64,000 nucleotides of DNA from Hyphococcus sp. (GCA_028289605.1 JANQON010000001.1:248001-312000), one strand, 5' to 3'; positions 36,480 through 47,114 are shown, counted from the first letter of the stretch. The notes: generated by a model from the sequence alone, not told the origin. Program-made: numbers and translations.

Positions 36480-37771
36480 TCGTTTTGGCTTTCGCGCTGC
36501 TTGCCCACAAAATAAACCGGTATGCCGACCGCGACGAGAACGGCGCCCCAGGCGAGGACTTCGAGGCCCGATCCGATGATCGCGAAGACGGCGTAAAGTG
36601 CAGCCGCCGCCGCGACGCCGGCCCAGGCTGTCTGTGAGCGCCATGAATACCGAAACTCGGCGAGCGCGCTGACGAGCAGCGGCGCCAGGAATGTCAGCGT
36701 ACTCATCATGATCAGAAAGGCGAAGACGTCCACAAGGGCTTTTGCGTAATTGGCAAGCAGCAGGACGGAGCCCAATCCGGCAGACAGCAATAGCGATAGG
36801 GTCGGCGAACCGTCGCGCCCGCGGCGGGCGAGCCATCGGGGCGCGAGTCCGTCTAGCGCGACCGCCATCGGCGTTTGACCGGCGACCAGCATGACGCCGT
36901 TGATGGCGCCCGCCGTCGCAATCATGGCGCCGATCGCGATCACGCCTGGGCCCCAGGCCCCGAGGCCCGCCGCAACGTCGGCGAACGGGCTGGCGGAGGC
37001 AGCCAATTGATCAGCCGGCGCCAACAGCATCACCGCGAAGGTCGATCCGATATAAACGATCGCGACCGTCAGGGTGCCGATGATCACGGCGCGCGGAATG
37101 ACGCGTTCGGGATTTTTGACGTCGCCGGCTGGCATGGCGCCGGCTTCCAGTCCGGAGAACGCCCACATAGTGATGAGGCTCGTGGCCGCGACGGCGCCGA
37201 GAATGGAGCCCCCTTGCGGGTGCGCTTCAGGCAAATTGTCGACATCGCCGGCCACGACCGCCAACGCCATCACCAGCGCCAGCGGAATGAGTTTCAATAT
37301 CGTCATCAGAAGCTGGACGAAGCCTGCTTCGCGCATGCCGCGCATGTTGATCAATGCAACGGTCCAGATCAGCCCGAGGGCTGCGCCCGCCTGCAGGGGC
37401 GGATTGTCGTTTAAGGCAGGCGCGAACACGGCGAGATAACCGACAAAGGCGATCGCCATCGCCGGCAGCGCGATCCAGTAAGACGACCAGTACCCCCAGG
37501 CGATCAGAAAACCGGCCAGGTCGCCGAAAGCATCTCGGGCGTAGACGTAAACGCCTCCGGATCTGGACGTGCGCGCCGCGAGTCGGCCGACCGTCAGCGC
37601 AAGGAGAATTGAGCCGCAGGTGGTGACAAGCCATCCGGCGAAACTGATCCCGCCATAAGGCGCCAGCACCGCGGGCAGGAGAAAAATCCCCGACCCGATC
37701 ATGACGCCGACCGTCAGGGACCAGCAGCCCCAAAAGCCGAGCGGCTTGGATTGAGACTGCGTCGGCGTCAA
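36476..37771 (-). CDS. APC-family amino acid permease
   Basis: The 431-residue protein has about 12 membrane segments and the APC start VGVMIGSGIFLLPA near residue 23 with SGLEAGAMPAGDVKNPERVI near 205. The first start is TTG 37771, which overlaps the stop of the upstream Rieske oxygenase (TTGA), suggesting translational coupling. The pairing suggests that it imports a substrate of that oxygenase, such as a quaternary amine or amino-acid derivative; this is inference. Its stop overlaps that of the lysE-like gene. Confidence 0.92.
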   Translation of the reverse strand: MTPTQSQSKPLGFWGCWSLTVGVMIGSGIFLLPAVLAPYGGISFAGWLVTTCGSILLALTVGRLAARTSRSGGVYVYARDAFGDLAGFLIAWGYWSSYWIALPAMAIAFVGYLAVFAPALNDNPPLQAGAALGLIWTVALINMRGMREAGFVQLLMTILKLIPLALVMALAVVAGDVDNLPEAHPQGGSILGAVAATSLITMWAFSGLEAGAMPAGDVKNPERVIPRAVIIGTLTVAIVYIGSTFAVMLLAPADQLAASASPFADVAAGLGAWGPGVIAIGAMIATAGAINGVMLVAGQTPMAVALDGLAPRWLARRGRDGSPTLSLLLSAGLGSVLLLANYAKALVDVFAFLIMMSTLTFLAPLLVSALAEFRYSWRSQTAWAGVAAAAALYAVFAIIGSGLEVLAWGAVLVAVGIPVYFVGKQRESQND

Positions 37772-38826
37772 ACGGCGGACTCAGGTAGGCCGTTCGCGGC
37801 GTAGGCGTCGCGCAACAGGTTGTGCCAATGCCAGACGCCGGCCTCGCGGGCCGGCGACAGCCGCCCCGGCCGATAGGCGCCGGAGACCAGCCCTTTTTGA
37901 ACATGTTCGCAGATAAGTCGGTCTTCCTCCTGCACCTGTTCGGAAAACTCCAGGTCTTCCAGCGCTCGGGTCTCCGCACCCGGGGCGTAATAGAAATCAA
38001 ACTCGACGACGCAGGCGTCGATGCCGGTCGGCACAACCCGGTTTGTCTGCAAGCGTCCCGGCATGATGTTCAGCATCACATTCGGATAGATGAAGAAGTA
38101 GAGCCCTTCGCCCGCCGCGTAAGGTCCCGACCCTTCAACGGGCGACCGCTGCAGCGACCACCAGCGTCCGAGTTCGGTTTTGTAGTCGGCGTAGTCGACA
38201 AGCTGCGTCAGGCCCGGGTGAACGAACGGCAAATGATAGCCTTCGAGGAAATTGTCGACATAGACCTTCCAATTGGAGGCGACGGCATAGCGCCGCCCTT
38301 GGTGAAAGACGAGTTTCGACATCGCCGCCGATCCGGCGATGTCCATAACGCCGTCATAAAGCTCGTCAAAGGCCGGCCCGTCGCCTGCGCGCGCCATGAT
38401 GAGCCCGTTCCATTCGATCACGTCGATGGGCGTCAGGCGTATCCTTGCCGGTTCAAAACCTTCCGCATCCTGCATTTCAGGCGCCGCGCGCAGTCGGCCG
38501 TCAAAATCATAGGACCATCCGTGATACGCGCAGCGCAGGCGTTTGAGCCCTTTCCTGTCGCAGGTCGCGATCGGGCCCGCCCGATGGGGGCATATATTAT
38601 AAAAGCCGTTCAGCGCCCCCTCCGGAGAGCGAACGACGACAACCGGAATCCCGCCAATGTCGCGGGCGATCACGTCGCCGGCGTCGCTCACGGCGCCGGC
38701 CGGGCCGATGACCTGCCAGTGCGGGGCGATGATGTGTTTCAGTTCCGCCTCGTAGACGTCCGGGCGCGCGTACCAGGACGGGTCAAGGGCGACGGCTTTC
38801 TCGAGAGGCGTCCGCGCGGTTTTCAC
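37768..38826 (-). CDS. Rieske non-heme iron oxygenase, alpha subunit
   Basis: The 352-residue protein has a Rieske [2Fe-2S] site (Cys79-Pro-His81 and Cys99-x2-His102, in NICPHRAGP and RCAYHGWSYDFDG). It also has the mononuclear iron site of the family with NWKVYVDNFLEGYHLPFVH (His198, His203). Overall it resembles choline monooxygenase, glycine-betaine and carnitine oxygenases more than aromatic dioxygenases. A separate reductase is needed but is not in the window. It is transcribed with the overlapping APC permease. Start is ATG 38826 (MKTARTPLEKA). Confidence 0.9.
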   Translation of the reverse strand: MKTARTPLEKAVALDPSWYARPDVYEAELKHIIAPHWQVIGPAGAVSDAGDVIARDIGGIPVVVVRSPEGALNGFYNICPHRAGPIATCDRKGLKRLRCAYHGWSYDFDGRLRAAPEMQDAEGFEPARIRLTPIDVIEWNGLIMARAGDGPAFDELYDGVMDIAGSAAMSKLVFHQGRRYAVASNWKVYVDNFLEGYHLPFVHPGLTQLVDYADYKTELGRWWSLQRSPVEGSGPYAAGEGLYFFIYPNVMLNIMPGRLQTNRVVPTGIDACVVEFDFYYAPGAETRALEDLEFSEQVQEEDRLICEHVQKGLVSGAYRPGRLSPAREAGVWHWHNLLRDAYAANGLPESAV

Positions 38827-38883
38827 GCGCCCTCCGACGACATCTGGATTCGGCAGCGACTCATGCCCTTAGCAGCGCTGTAA

Positions 38884-39981
<1,098 letters not shown>

Positions 39982-40005
39982 ACCGGCTGCGCGTTGACTT
40001 TATGG

Positions 40006-40033
40006 AAGCCGGCGCGCACAGCGCCGGCTTTTT
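40006..40033 (+). terminator. Rho-independent terminator of mdh
   Basis: A 10-bp GC-rich stem (AAGCCGGCGC at 40006-40015 and GCGCCGGCTT at 40021-40030) has a 5-base loop and five T at its end. It starts 25 bases after the mdh stop and separates it from the convergent short gene. Confidence 0.93.
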
Positions 40034-40040
40034 CATACGC

Positions 40041-40400
40041 CTATGGGCCTGAATAAAAGCCTTGCGTGAAGCGGCGGCTTTTCGGTCCCAGCCCCGAATA
40101 GAAGCCTTGCGTGCGCAAGGTTCTGAACGATCGCGGCGTATAGTGAAGCGTCACATTGATATGCGCCGGCGCCGGGCTCCATGCGGGCGCCGCGCCGTCC
40201 AGCGCCGCATCCGCCGCCCCAGGTCCGCGCACCAGGTGGACAGAGCCGATCATGTCGACGGTTGAGGCGCCTGCGATGCTTGCGCGCGCGTCGTCGCCGA
40301 ATGTGGTGATGATGCTTGGCGCCGAATGGGCGTTCGCGCCGGTCGACGCGATTGCCAACGACGCTGCTGCGCCGACCGTCATGATGGCATGATGTCCCAT
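40041..40400 (-). CDS. Small secreted protein with duplicated TQGFYSG C-terminal motif
   Basis: ATG 40400 follows GGGAG eight bases upstream and gives 119 residues with a signal peptide (AIASTGANA, cut near residue 24). The mature part is Ala/Gly/Pro-rich and ends with TQGFYSG twice, separated by a basic LGPKSRRF segment. The two copies have matching DNA, so they look like a recent duplication. Nothing in the sequence gives a biochemical function; a sorting, crosslinking or binding role for the motif is guesswork. It faces the mdh terminator. Confidence 0.7.
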   Translation of the reverse strand: MGHHAIMTVGAAASLAIASTGANAHSAPSIITTFGDDARASIAGASTVDMIGSVHLVRGPGAADAALDGAAPAWSPAPAHINVTLHYTPRSFRTLRTQGFYSGLGPKSRRFTQGFYSGP

Positions 40401-40579
40401 ATTCAATACTCCCTACGCCGTCCTGAGCACTTTGCGCCGCGCTATGACGTCAAACAAGGTCTTCCATGGGCGCTAAAGCAGATTTCCGCATGGTCCGCCC
40501 GCTAAGCGGGAGCGTTAAAAAGCGCCCTCGCTCTAAACGCGTATTCCCGCCGCGCGCGCATCGCAGTAAGACGTTCGCC

Positions 40580-41725
40580 ATGCGCTTTCTTTATTCCCAC
40601 CGGACCCGGTCGGCGGATGGACAATATGTTCATATCCGCGCACTGACGGATGCGCTGTCGGCCCGTGGACATGATGTGATCATGGCGGGACCTGACAAGG
40701 ACGCGCCGAAACGCTTAAGCGCAGAAACCGGCGGCCTGGCGCTGAAACGAATGCTCCCGGGGGCGTTCTATGAATATGCTGAGTACGGATATTCCCTTCC
40801 TGCGATGGCGCGCCTGGTCGCCAGGGCGCGCCCGCACGCGCCGGACCTGATCTATGAACGATACAACCTCTTTTATCACGCCGGCGTCTGGGCGGCGCGG
40901 CGTTTGGGCCTGCCGCTGATCCTGGAAGTCAACGCGCCGCTGGCTGAGGAGCGTGCGCGCTATGGCGGCCTGGCGCTGCCCGCCTTTGCGCAAAAGAGCG
41001 AAAACGCCATCTGGCGCGCCGCCGATGTCGTGTTACCCGTCACCAATGCGCTGGCCGAGAACGTGCGAGCGGCGGGCGTCTCAGAAGACCGTATCGCCGT
41101 GATCCAGAACGGGGTCGAAGAGGCGTTTCTGCGTGACCATGATCCCGGACCCATTCGCGCCCGTTACGGCCTGGAAAGCCAAACAATTATCGGGTTCGCC
41201 GGTTTCGTGCGCGACTGGCACCGCGTCGATCGGGTATTGCATTATATGGCCGGCGCGGAGGCGCCCAATCTTCACTTTTTGCTTGTCGGCGACGGGCCGG
41301 CGCGCGCTGATCTGGAATCGCTTGCGCGTCGCCAGGGGCTCGCCGATCGGATGACGGTGACCGGCGCCGTTCAGCGCGCAGACATGGCGGCCCATATCGC
41401 GGCATTCGACATCGCCGTACAGCCGGCGGTCACGCCTTACGCCTCGCCGTTGAAACTGTTTGAGTATATGGCGCTCGGCAAAGCGATCGTCGCGCCGAAG
41501 AGCGCCAATATCGATGAGGTCGTCGCCGGCGGCGAGGAAGCGCTATTGTTTGACATGAGCGAAGATGAGGCGTTTAACGCCGCTCTCCAGCGATTTGTCG
41601 ATGATGAGGAGTTACGGCGTCGTATTGGATTGGCCGCGCGCGACCGACTTGTTCGGGATGATCGCACATGGTCCGCCAACGCCGCCTATGTGGAAGCGAT
41701 TGCCGCGAAGTTGACGGGGATTTGA
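40580..41725 (+). CDS. Glycosyltransferase family 4
   Basis: From ATG 40580 the product is 381 residues; the open frame extends 38 codons upstream, basic and without a clear ribosome site. It shows a GT-B fold: MRFLYSHRTRSADGQYVHI at the start, NAPLAEERARYGG, IGFAGFVRDWHRVD in the middle and LLVGDGPAR then SPLKLFEYMALGKAIVAP with the C-terminal nucleotide-sugar site. Donor and acceptor are unknown. Only the GNAT gene, one base downstream, is coupled; no other polysaccharide gene is near. Confidence 0.9.
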   Translation: MRFLYSHRTRSADGQYVHIRALTDALSARGHDVIMAGPDKDAPKRLSAETGGLALKRMLPGAFYEYAEYGYSLPAMARLVARARPHAPDLIYERYNLFYHAGVWAARRLGLPLILEVNAPLAEERARYGGLALPAFAQKSENAIWRAADVVLPVTNALAENVRAAGVSEDRIAVIQNGVEEAFLRDHDPGPIRARYGLESQTIIGFAGFVRDWHRVDRVLHYMAGAEAPNLHFLLVGDGPARADLESLARRQGLADRMTVTGAVQRADMAAHIAAFDIAVQPAVTPYASPLKLFEYMALGKAIVAPKSANIDEVVAGGEEALLFDMSEDEAFNAALQRFVDDEELRRRIGLAARDRLVRDDRTWSANAAYVEAIAAKLTGI

Positions 41726-41726
41726 C

Positions 41727-42266
41727 ATGACCATCCGTATAGAGACAGAAAGACTCGTTCTGAGGCCGATGGAGCCGGCGGACGTCGAACCCCATATTGC
41801 AATGATGCGCAACCCGGCCACGGCGCGATACCTGGCGCCCGGCGGCGAACCGCGCGACAGGGCCGACGAATGGCGCGCGGCCGCCAGCTATCTTGGTCAC
41901 TGGCAGATCCGCGGATTCGGTTTCTTTTCGGTCCTGGAAAAAGAAACGGGCGACTGGGTCGGACGGGTCGGCCCCTGGATGCCGGACGGCTGGCCCGCCC
42001 TTGAATGCGGGTGGTCGATTGATGCGAGCCGCTGGGGCAAAGGATACGCCCCGGAAGCCGCCATCGGCGCCGTCAACTGGATATTTGAACGGTTTCCCGA
42101 CCTGGACCGAATCATTTCCGTTATTGATCCGGAAAATACGAACAGTCAGGCGGTGGCGAAAAAAATAGGCGAGACAAAAACCGGCGAGATTTTTGAGTTC
42201 TGGGGGTACAAGCTTGACATCTGGGCCGCGGACCGGGAACCGTGGCTTCAGCAATTTGGGCGTTAG
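41727..42266 (+). CDS. GNAT-family acetyltransferase (RimJ/RimL-like)
   Basis: The 179-residue protein begins IRIETERLVLRPMEPADVE, the RimJ/RimL opening, and has WSIDASRWGKGYAPEAA (the RGxG/A-type acetyl-CoA loop) near residue 93 and INPxN-like VIDPENTNSQAVAKKIG near 130. It likely acetylates a protein N-terminus or small molecule. It starts one base after the glycosyltransferase stop, implying co-translation. Confidence 0.92.
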   Translation: MTIRIETERLVLRPMEPADVEPHIAMMRNPATARYLAPGGEPRDRADEWRAAASYLGHWQIRGFGFFSVLEKETGDWVGRVGPWMPDGWPALECGWSIDASRWGKGYAPEAAIGAVNWIFERFPDLDRIISVIDPENTNSQAVAKKIGETKTGEIFEFWGYKLDIWAADREPWLQQFGR

Positions 42267-42299
42267 ACAACAAAGCGGGTCCTTGCCAAGAAAGGGACA

Positions 42300-43697
42300 A
42301 TGATGGGGACAAAGCTATTTTCAGTCTGCGGCGCAATTTTGCTGGCAGCGACGGCGGTTCATGCGCAGGAAGACGAAGTCCCGGCGCTGACGCCAAAGCA
42401 GGCGCAAACGGTCGACCGCCTTATCGAAAAGGGGCTGAACGATGACCGCGCTTACGACATTCTTGAAAGCCTGACGACAAAGATTGGCCCGCGGCTCGGC
42501 GGCTCGGAGGACGAAGCGCGCGCCCGGGACTGGGGCGTTGAGACGCTCGAAAGTCTTGGCTTCAAAAACGTTCGTATAGAGACGTTTGAGATGGCGTTCT
42601 GGGAACGCGTGAGAGAATCCGCGCGCATCGCGGCGCCCTTTCCGCAGGAATTGAAAATCACTGCGCTTGGCAACTCGGTGGCGACGCCGGAAGGCGGGCT
42701 GACGGCGGAGATCGCGCGCTTTGCGACGCTGCTCGATCTTCAGGATGCGCCGATGCAAGGGCTTGAAGGCAAAATCGTCTTTGTCGACGAGGTGATGACG
42801 CGCACGCAGGACGGATCCGGCTATGGCTGGGCCGTTGCGAAGCGATCGGGCGCCGCCAATGAGGCCGCCAAGCGCGGCGCCGCGGCGGCGTTGATCCGTT
42901 CCGCCGGCACCAGTCGCGTGCGCACGCCCCATACCGGCAATATGAACTACGCCGACAACGTCACGCCTGTTCCCATCGCAGCCCTCTCCAATCCAGATGC
43001 GGACCTTTTGGGCAGTGCGGTCGAATTGGCGGACGGTTCAGTCAGCGTGACGCTCGACATATCCGTTAGAACGAAGGCGTCGGTGCAGTCCGGCAATGTC
43101 ATCGGCGAGATTCCCGGAAAGACCGATGAAATTATTCTGATCGGCGGTCACCTGGACAGTTGGGACCTGGGCACCGGCGCAGTTGATGACGGGGCTGGCG
43201 TCGCCATTACCGCGGCGGCGGCGAAGCTGATCGATGACCTGCCGGGACGGCCCACCCGCACCATTCGCGTCATCATGTGGGGCGCGGAAGAGGTCGGCCT
43301 GATCGGCGCCCGCGCCTATGCGGCGGCGCATGCCGATGAACTCGACCGCCACGTCTTGGCGTCCGAATCCGATTTCGGCGCCGGCAAAGTCTGGCAGTTC
43401 CGGACGCGATTCAGCGAAGGCGCGCTCCCGAAGGCCAAGGTCTATCAAAAAGCGCTTCGCCGATTGGGGGTCGGTCCTGGAAACAACCAGGCGAACGGCG
43501 GACCGGACGTGATTCCGCTGGTGCAAGCGGGCGTGCCTGCGTTCCGCCTGTACCAGGACGGAACCGACTATTTTGACCTGCATCACACCATGGACGACAC
43601 GCTCGACAAGGTAAATCCGGAAGCGCTCCGCCAGAACGTCGCCGCCTGGGCCGCGACGGTCTATATCGCCTCGGAACTTGAAGGGGATTATCGCTGA
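42300..43697 (+). CDS. M28-family carboxypeptidase Q-like metallopeptidase, secreted
   Basis: The 465-residue product has a signal peptide (cut after VHA, near residue 21), a PA-like insertion and the M28 catalytic domain with GGHLDSWDLGTGAVDDGAG near residue 280, MWGAEEVGLIGARAYA near 325, ASESDFGAG near 353 and HHTMDDTLDKV near 430. All zinc ligands appear present. It belongs to the plasma glutamate carboxypeptidase-like group and differs from the enzyme at 1081. ATG 42300 has AAAGGGA immediately upstream. Confidence 0.94.
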   Translation: MMGTKLFSVCGAILLAATAVHAQEDEVPALTPKQAQTVDRLIEKGLNDDRAYDILESLTTKIGPRLGGSEDEARARDWGVETLESLGFKNVRIETFEMAFWERVRESARIAAPFPQELKITALGNSVATPEGGLTAEIARFATLLDLQDAPMQGLEGKIVFVDEVMTRTQDGSGYGWAVAKRSGAANEAAKRGAAAALIRSAGTSRVRTPHTGNMNYADNVTPVPIAALSNPDADLLGSAVELADGSVSVTLDISVRTKASVQSGNVIGEIPGKTDEIILIGGHLDSWDLGTGAVDDGAGVAITAAAAKLIDDLPGRPTRTIRVIMWGAEEVGLIGARAYAAAHADELDRHVLASESDFGAGKVWQFRTRFSEGALPKAKVYQKALRRLGVGPGNNQANGGPDVIPLVQAGVPAFRLYQDGTDYFDLHHTMDDTLDKVNPEALRQNVAAWAATVYIASELEGDYR

Positions 43698-43778
43698 CGT
43701 CGTTGAGTGGCGGTTCAGAAGGGCGGCGCCGCGAAGCGGTTTCACCCTTGACGCGGCGCCACCCGTCTGAAGACAATG

Positions 43779-43825
43779 CTTATTAAGGGCTGTAAGCCGG
43801 TTTCCGGCTTACAGCCCTTAATAAG
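43779..43825. repeat. Perfect 22-bp inverted repeat with 3-base loop
   Basis: The arm at 43779-43800 is the exact reverse complement of 43804-43825, with TTT between. There is no T-run after it on either strand, so it is not a classical terminator. It lies 82 bases after the M28 gene and 80 bases before the phosphatase gene. I saw no second copy in the window. Confidence 0.97.
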
Positions 43826-43904
43826 AAAACCAACGCGCATTTTTGTGAGATAATTGTCACGGAGGCGGCGCATGATACCGAGGTTGTCTGTTGGGGAAAC
43901 TATC

Positions 43905-45068
43905 ATGAAAAAACTGACGGTCACTTTTCTTTCATGCGCCATGCTTGCCGCTTGCGCGGCGACAAACGACGCCGTCGTCATCACGCCGCATGATCCGTTG
44001 ATCACGTCAGCTGAAGCGCCCGACGGCGCCATCCAGGCGGTCCCCATGCCGTCGGCGCCGCTGGACGAGACGGCGACCCTGACCCGCATTGTTTTTGCCT
44101 CATGCGCCCAACAGAACGAAGACCAGTCAATCTGGGACGTGATCGCCGCCGAAAATCCGGACCTGACGCTTTTTATCGGCGATAACGTTTATGGCGACGT
44201 TTATTCGAGAGACGCCGCCTTGCCGGAGTTGAAGGCCGCTTATATGCGCCTGGCTCAGTCCGAACCGTTTTCCCGCGCGCGCGCGGCGGCGCCGATGCTG
44301 ACCATGTGGGACGATCACGACTACGGCCTGAACGACGCCGGCGGCGAATATCAGTATAAAGACGACTCCCAGGCGTTGTTCAATTATGTATGGGCGGTGC
44401 CGGAAGGCGATCCGCGCCGGACGCGCCCCGGGGTTTACAACAGCTGGATGCTGGGCGCCGAAGAGGGCAGGCGCGTGCAGCTCATCATGCTCGACACGCG
44501 TTATTTCCGCTCCGAGCTGAAGGCCACCGACGAAAGAGGAGCGCGCGGCAAGGAGCGCTATCTGCCTGATCCCGATCCGTCAAAAACCATGCTGGGCGAG
44601 GCGCAATGGTCCTGGCTTGCTGCGGAATTGAAAAAACCGGCGGACCTGCGGCTTCTCGTGTCGTCCGTCCAGGTGATCGCCGACGGTCATGGCTGGGAAG
44701 CATGGAAGATGCTTCCCGCCGAGCGCGACAGGCTCTACGCGCTGATCGATGAAACGGACGCCAACGGCGTCGTGATATTGACCGGCGACCGGCACGCGGC
44801 GGCGCTTTATCGCAAGGACGGCGTGAACGACTACCCGTTGTTTGAGGCGACGTCTTCATCGCTCAATCTTCCCGGCGCCCGCTGGCGCGCCGAGTCCGGG
44901 GAAACCTACATTGAGCCGGGGCCCAATCGCATCTCGGATATGATCTATGACGCCAATTACGGTCTTCTCGAGATCGACTGGGAGGCCGGCGTCGTCGACG
45001 TCTCCATTCGGGGCGATGACGGGGCGGAGATCGCCAGCGAGGTTGTGGAGTTGTCGAGCCTGCGCTAA
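43905..45068 (+). CDS. PhoD-like metallophosphatase, lipoprotein
   Basis: ATG 43905 begins a lipoprotein signal with lipobox LAAC (Cys17). The 387-residue product shows the PhoD-type sites TRIVFASCAQQNEDQ, LFIGDNVYGD, MLTMWDDHDYGLNDAG near residue 140, and ILTGDRHAAALY near 292. The family contains Ca/Fe-dependent alkaline phosphatases and phosphodiesterases. Predicted to be on the membrane facing the periplasm; the substrate is unknown. bioB follows 27 bases downstream. Confidence 0.92.
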   Translation: MKKLTVTFLSCAMLAACAATNDAVVITPHDPLITSAEAPDGAIQAVPMPSAPLDETATLTRIVFASCAQQNEDQSIWDVIAAENPDLTLFIGDNVYGDVYSRDAALPELKAAYMRLAQSEPFSRARAAAPMLTMWDDHDYGLNDAGGEYQYKDDSQALFNYVWAVPEGDPRRTRPGVYNSWMLGAEEGRRVQLIMLDTRYFRSELKATDERGARGKERYLPDPDPSKTMLGEAQWSWLAAELKKPADLRLLVSSVQVIADGHGWEAWKMLPAERDRLYALIDETDANGVVILTGDRHAAALYRKDGVNDYPLFEATSSSLNLPGARWRAESGETYIEPGPNRISDMIYDANYGLLEIDWEAGVVDVSIRGDDGAEIASEVVELSSLR

Positions 45069-45095
45069 CGCTTGCCGTCTCAGTGTGGAGGCGGC

Positions 45096-46055
45096 ATGGA
45101 CGGCGAAGACAAATCCCTATCGGTCAAGACGTGGCTGCGCGAGGACGTTGAAGCCTTGATGGCGGCGCCGTTTGCCGAGCTTGTGTTCAGGGCGGCCGAA
45201 CTGCACCGCGAGAATTTCAATCCGAACGAGGTTCAGGCCTCGCGGCTGCTGTCGATAAAGACCGGCGGTTGTCCGGAGGACTGCGGCTATTGCAGTCAAT
45301 CTGCGAAGTTCGACACGGGGCTGGCGGCGTCCAAGCTGATGGACCGCGACGCCGTTCTCGCGCAGGCGGAACGGGCGAAGGCGGAAGGCGCCTCGCGCTT
45401 TTGCATGGGCGCAGCATGGCGTTCGCCCAAGGATCGCGACATGGATGCGCTGTGCGGCATGGTCGCCGACGTCAAGGCGCTGGGTCTTGAGACCTGCATG
45501 ACGCTCGGCATGTTGTCGTCGGATCAGGCGGCGCAGCTAAGTGACGCCGGGCTCGACTACTACAACCACAATATCGATACGTCGCCGGAATACTACGACA
45601 AAGTCATCTCCACCCGGACGTTTGAGGATCGCATCGATACGCTCGACAAAGTGCGCGCCGCCGGCATGAAAGTCTGTTGCGGCGGTATTGTCGGGATGGG
45701 TGAGGCGCCGGAAGACCGCGTCGGATTCTTGCTGGCGCTGGCCAATATGACGCCGCCGCCTGAAAGCGTGCCGATTAACGCGTTGATGCCGATAGCGGGA
45801 ACCCCGCTCGGGGACAGCGCGCCTATCGACGCTATCGATTTCGTGCGCATGGTCGCCGTTGCGCGTATCCTGATGCCGCAATCTTATGTCCGTCTATCGG
45901 CGGGACGGGAACACATGAGCGACGAGGCGCAGGCGCTTTGCTTCCTCGCCGGCGCCAATTCAATATTCGTCGGCGATGAGCTACTGACGACGAACAATCC
46001 GGGTCAGGTCAAAGACAGGGCGCTGTTCGAAGCGCTGGGCGTCAGGCTGGTTTAG
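45096..46055 (+). CDS. bioB: Biotin synthase
   Basis: This radical SAM enzyme inserts sulfur into dethiobiotin. Start ATG 45096 with GGAGG just upstream gives 319 residues. The SAM-cluster Cys59-x3-Cys63-x2-Cys66 motif ([12 protein letters not shown]) is intact, as are [26 protein letters not shown] and [14 protein letters not shown] for the second cluster. No other biotin genes are in the window. Its stop overlaps the stop of the convergent SRPBCC gene by 4 bases. Confidence 0.97.
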   Translation: MDGEDKSLSVKTWLREDVEALMAAPFAELVFRAAELHRENFNPNEVQASRLLSIKTGGCPEDCGYCSQSAKFDTGLAASKLMDRDAVLAQAERAKAEGASRFCMGAAWRSPKDRDMDALCGMVADVKALGLETCMTLGMLSSDQAAQLSDAGLDYYNHNIDTSPEYYDKVISTRTFEDRIDTLDKVRAAGMKVCCGGIVGMGEAPEDRVGFLLALANMTPPPESVPINALMPIAGTPLGDSAPIDAIDFVRMVAVARILMPQSYVRLSAGREHMSDEAQALCFLAGANSIFVGDELLTTNNPGQVKDRALFEALGVRLV

Positions 46056-46594
46056 CTCTTTTCCACCACCTGTTTTAGATTGTCGAGGCCCTCTTCGTAT
46101 TGCTTGCCCAGCATGCGGTCCATCATGAACATGCCCATGTACGTCGCCATCGGCTTCATGTGCGGCGCCATGTCTTCGCGCATGTTGGTTTCAAAGCCCC
46201 AAACGACTTTCGTTTTGTCGGCGCCGGCGTCTGACAGGCTGAACGTCGCCTGTGCGACTCCCATCCCCTCGAACGCCAGCTTGGTGACCACTTTCTGCGG
46301 GGGTTCGAGTGTGACGATTTCCTGGGTTCCTTTCCCGACGTCGCGTTTTTCGCTTTCCCAGGCCATTTTGTGGCCGACGCCTTCGCCCGTGATGGTCATT
46401 TTCGCATCGGGATCGAGCTTCGCCCAAGGGGACCAGGCGTCCCACTTTTCGAAATTGCTGATATGCCCGAAGACCTTGTCGCGCGCCGCGTCGATAACGG
46501 TTTCGCGTTCGATTTGAACCCTATCGGGCAGTATGAATCCTAACACAACGATGACGGCGATGAGTGCAATAATGCCGATGAGAAATTCGATCAT
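46052..46594 (-). CDS. SRPBCC-family protein with N-terminal membrane anchor
   Basis: The 180-residue protein has one N-terminal hydrophobic helix (residues 4-22) and a START/Bet v1-like domain ([29 protein letters not shown], 37 onwards, and [10 protein letters not shown]). Such domains bind a hydrophobic ligand in a cavity. The ATG at 46594 is preceded by GGAGCGG. It is convergent with bioB and upstream of it is the rplS terminator. No specific function. Confidence 0.85.
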   Translation of the reverse strand: MIEFLIGIIALIAVIVVLGFILPDRVQIERETVIDAARDKVFGHISNFEKWDAWSPWAKLDPDAKMTITGEGVGHKMAWESEKRDVGKGTQEIVTLEPPQKVVTKLAFEGMGVAQATFSLSDAGADKTKVVWGFETNMREDMAPHMKPMATYMGMFMMDRMLGKQYEEGLDNLKQVVEKS

Positions 46595-46668
46595 GATGCA
46601 TCCGCTCCCTGATTGTTGTTTATCCTGTCAGTGAGACATTCGTTCACGGAATATGCCTCAATGGGGTC

Positions 46669-46714
46669 AAAAACAAAACGGCCCCGGCGCCAACTGGGGC
46701 GACAGGGCCGTTTT
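46669..46714 (-). terminator. Rho-independent terminator of rplS (minus strand)
   Basis: Minus-strand reading gives a stem (AAAACGGCCC arm at 46705-46714, GGGCCGTTTT arm at 46675-46684) followed by GTTTTT. It lies 23 bases downstream of the rplS stop. Confidence 0.92.
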
Positions 46715-46736
46715 GATGGAAACCTTGGAGTGATCC

Positions 46737-47114
46737 TTACTCTGCGTCTTTCTTCTGTCGGCGATCGACCTTTTCTGCGATCCGGGCCGACTTGCCCCGG
46801 CGCTCACGCAAGTAATAGAGCTTAGCGCGGCGCACCTTGCCGCGGCGCACGACGTGAATGGAATCAACAAGCGGCGAATAGATCGGGAATACGCGCTCCA
46901 CGCCTTCGCCGAATGAAATCTTGCGCACCGTGAAGCTTTCATGGAGGCCGCCGCCGGAGCGTGCGATGCAGACGCCTTCAAAGGCCTGAATCCGCTCGCG
47001 CTCGCCTTCGCGCACTTTGACATTGACTTTCACCGTATCGCCTGGCGCGAATTCCGGCACATCTTTGCCAAGCTCTTCCATATGCTCTTTTTCGAGCTGC
47101 TCAATGATGTTCAT
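46737..47114 (-). CDS. rplS: 50S ribosomal protein L19
   Basis: ATG 47114 overlaps the trmD stop (ATGA) and opens [12 protein letters not shown]; the open frame extends further upstream only as an artefact. The 125-residue product has [27 protein letters not shown] and [13 protein letters not shown], complete L19 features. L19 sits at the 30S-50S interface. It is the last gene of the rimM-to-rplS run and ends in a terminator. Confidence 0.97.
   Translation of the reverse strand: MNIIEQLEKEHMEELGKDVPEFAPGDTVKVNVKVREGERERIQAFEGVCIARSGGGLHESFTVRKISFGEGVERVFPIYSPLVDSIHVVRRGKVRRAKLYYLRERRGKSARIAEKVDRRQKKDAE

Noticed and set aside
42295-42700. Possible tRNA or small RNA in the gaps between genes
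   Set aside because: No cloverleaf, T-loop (GTTCRANYC) or CCA end was found in any intergenic stretch examined.
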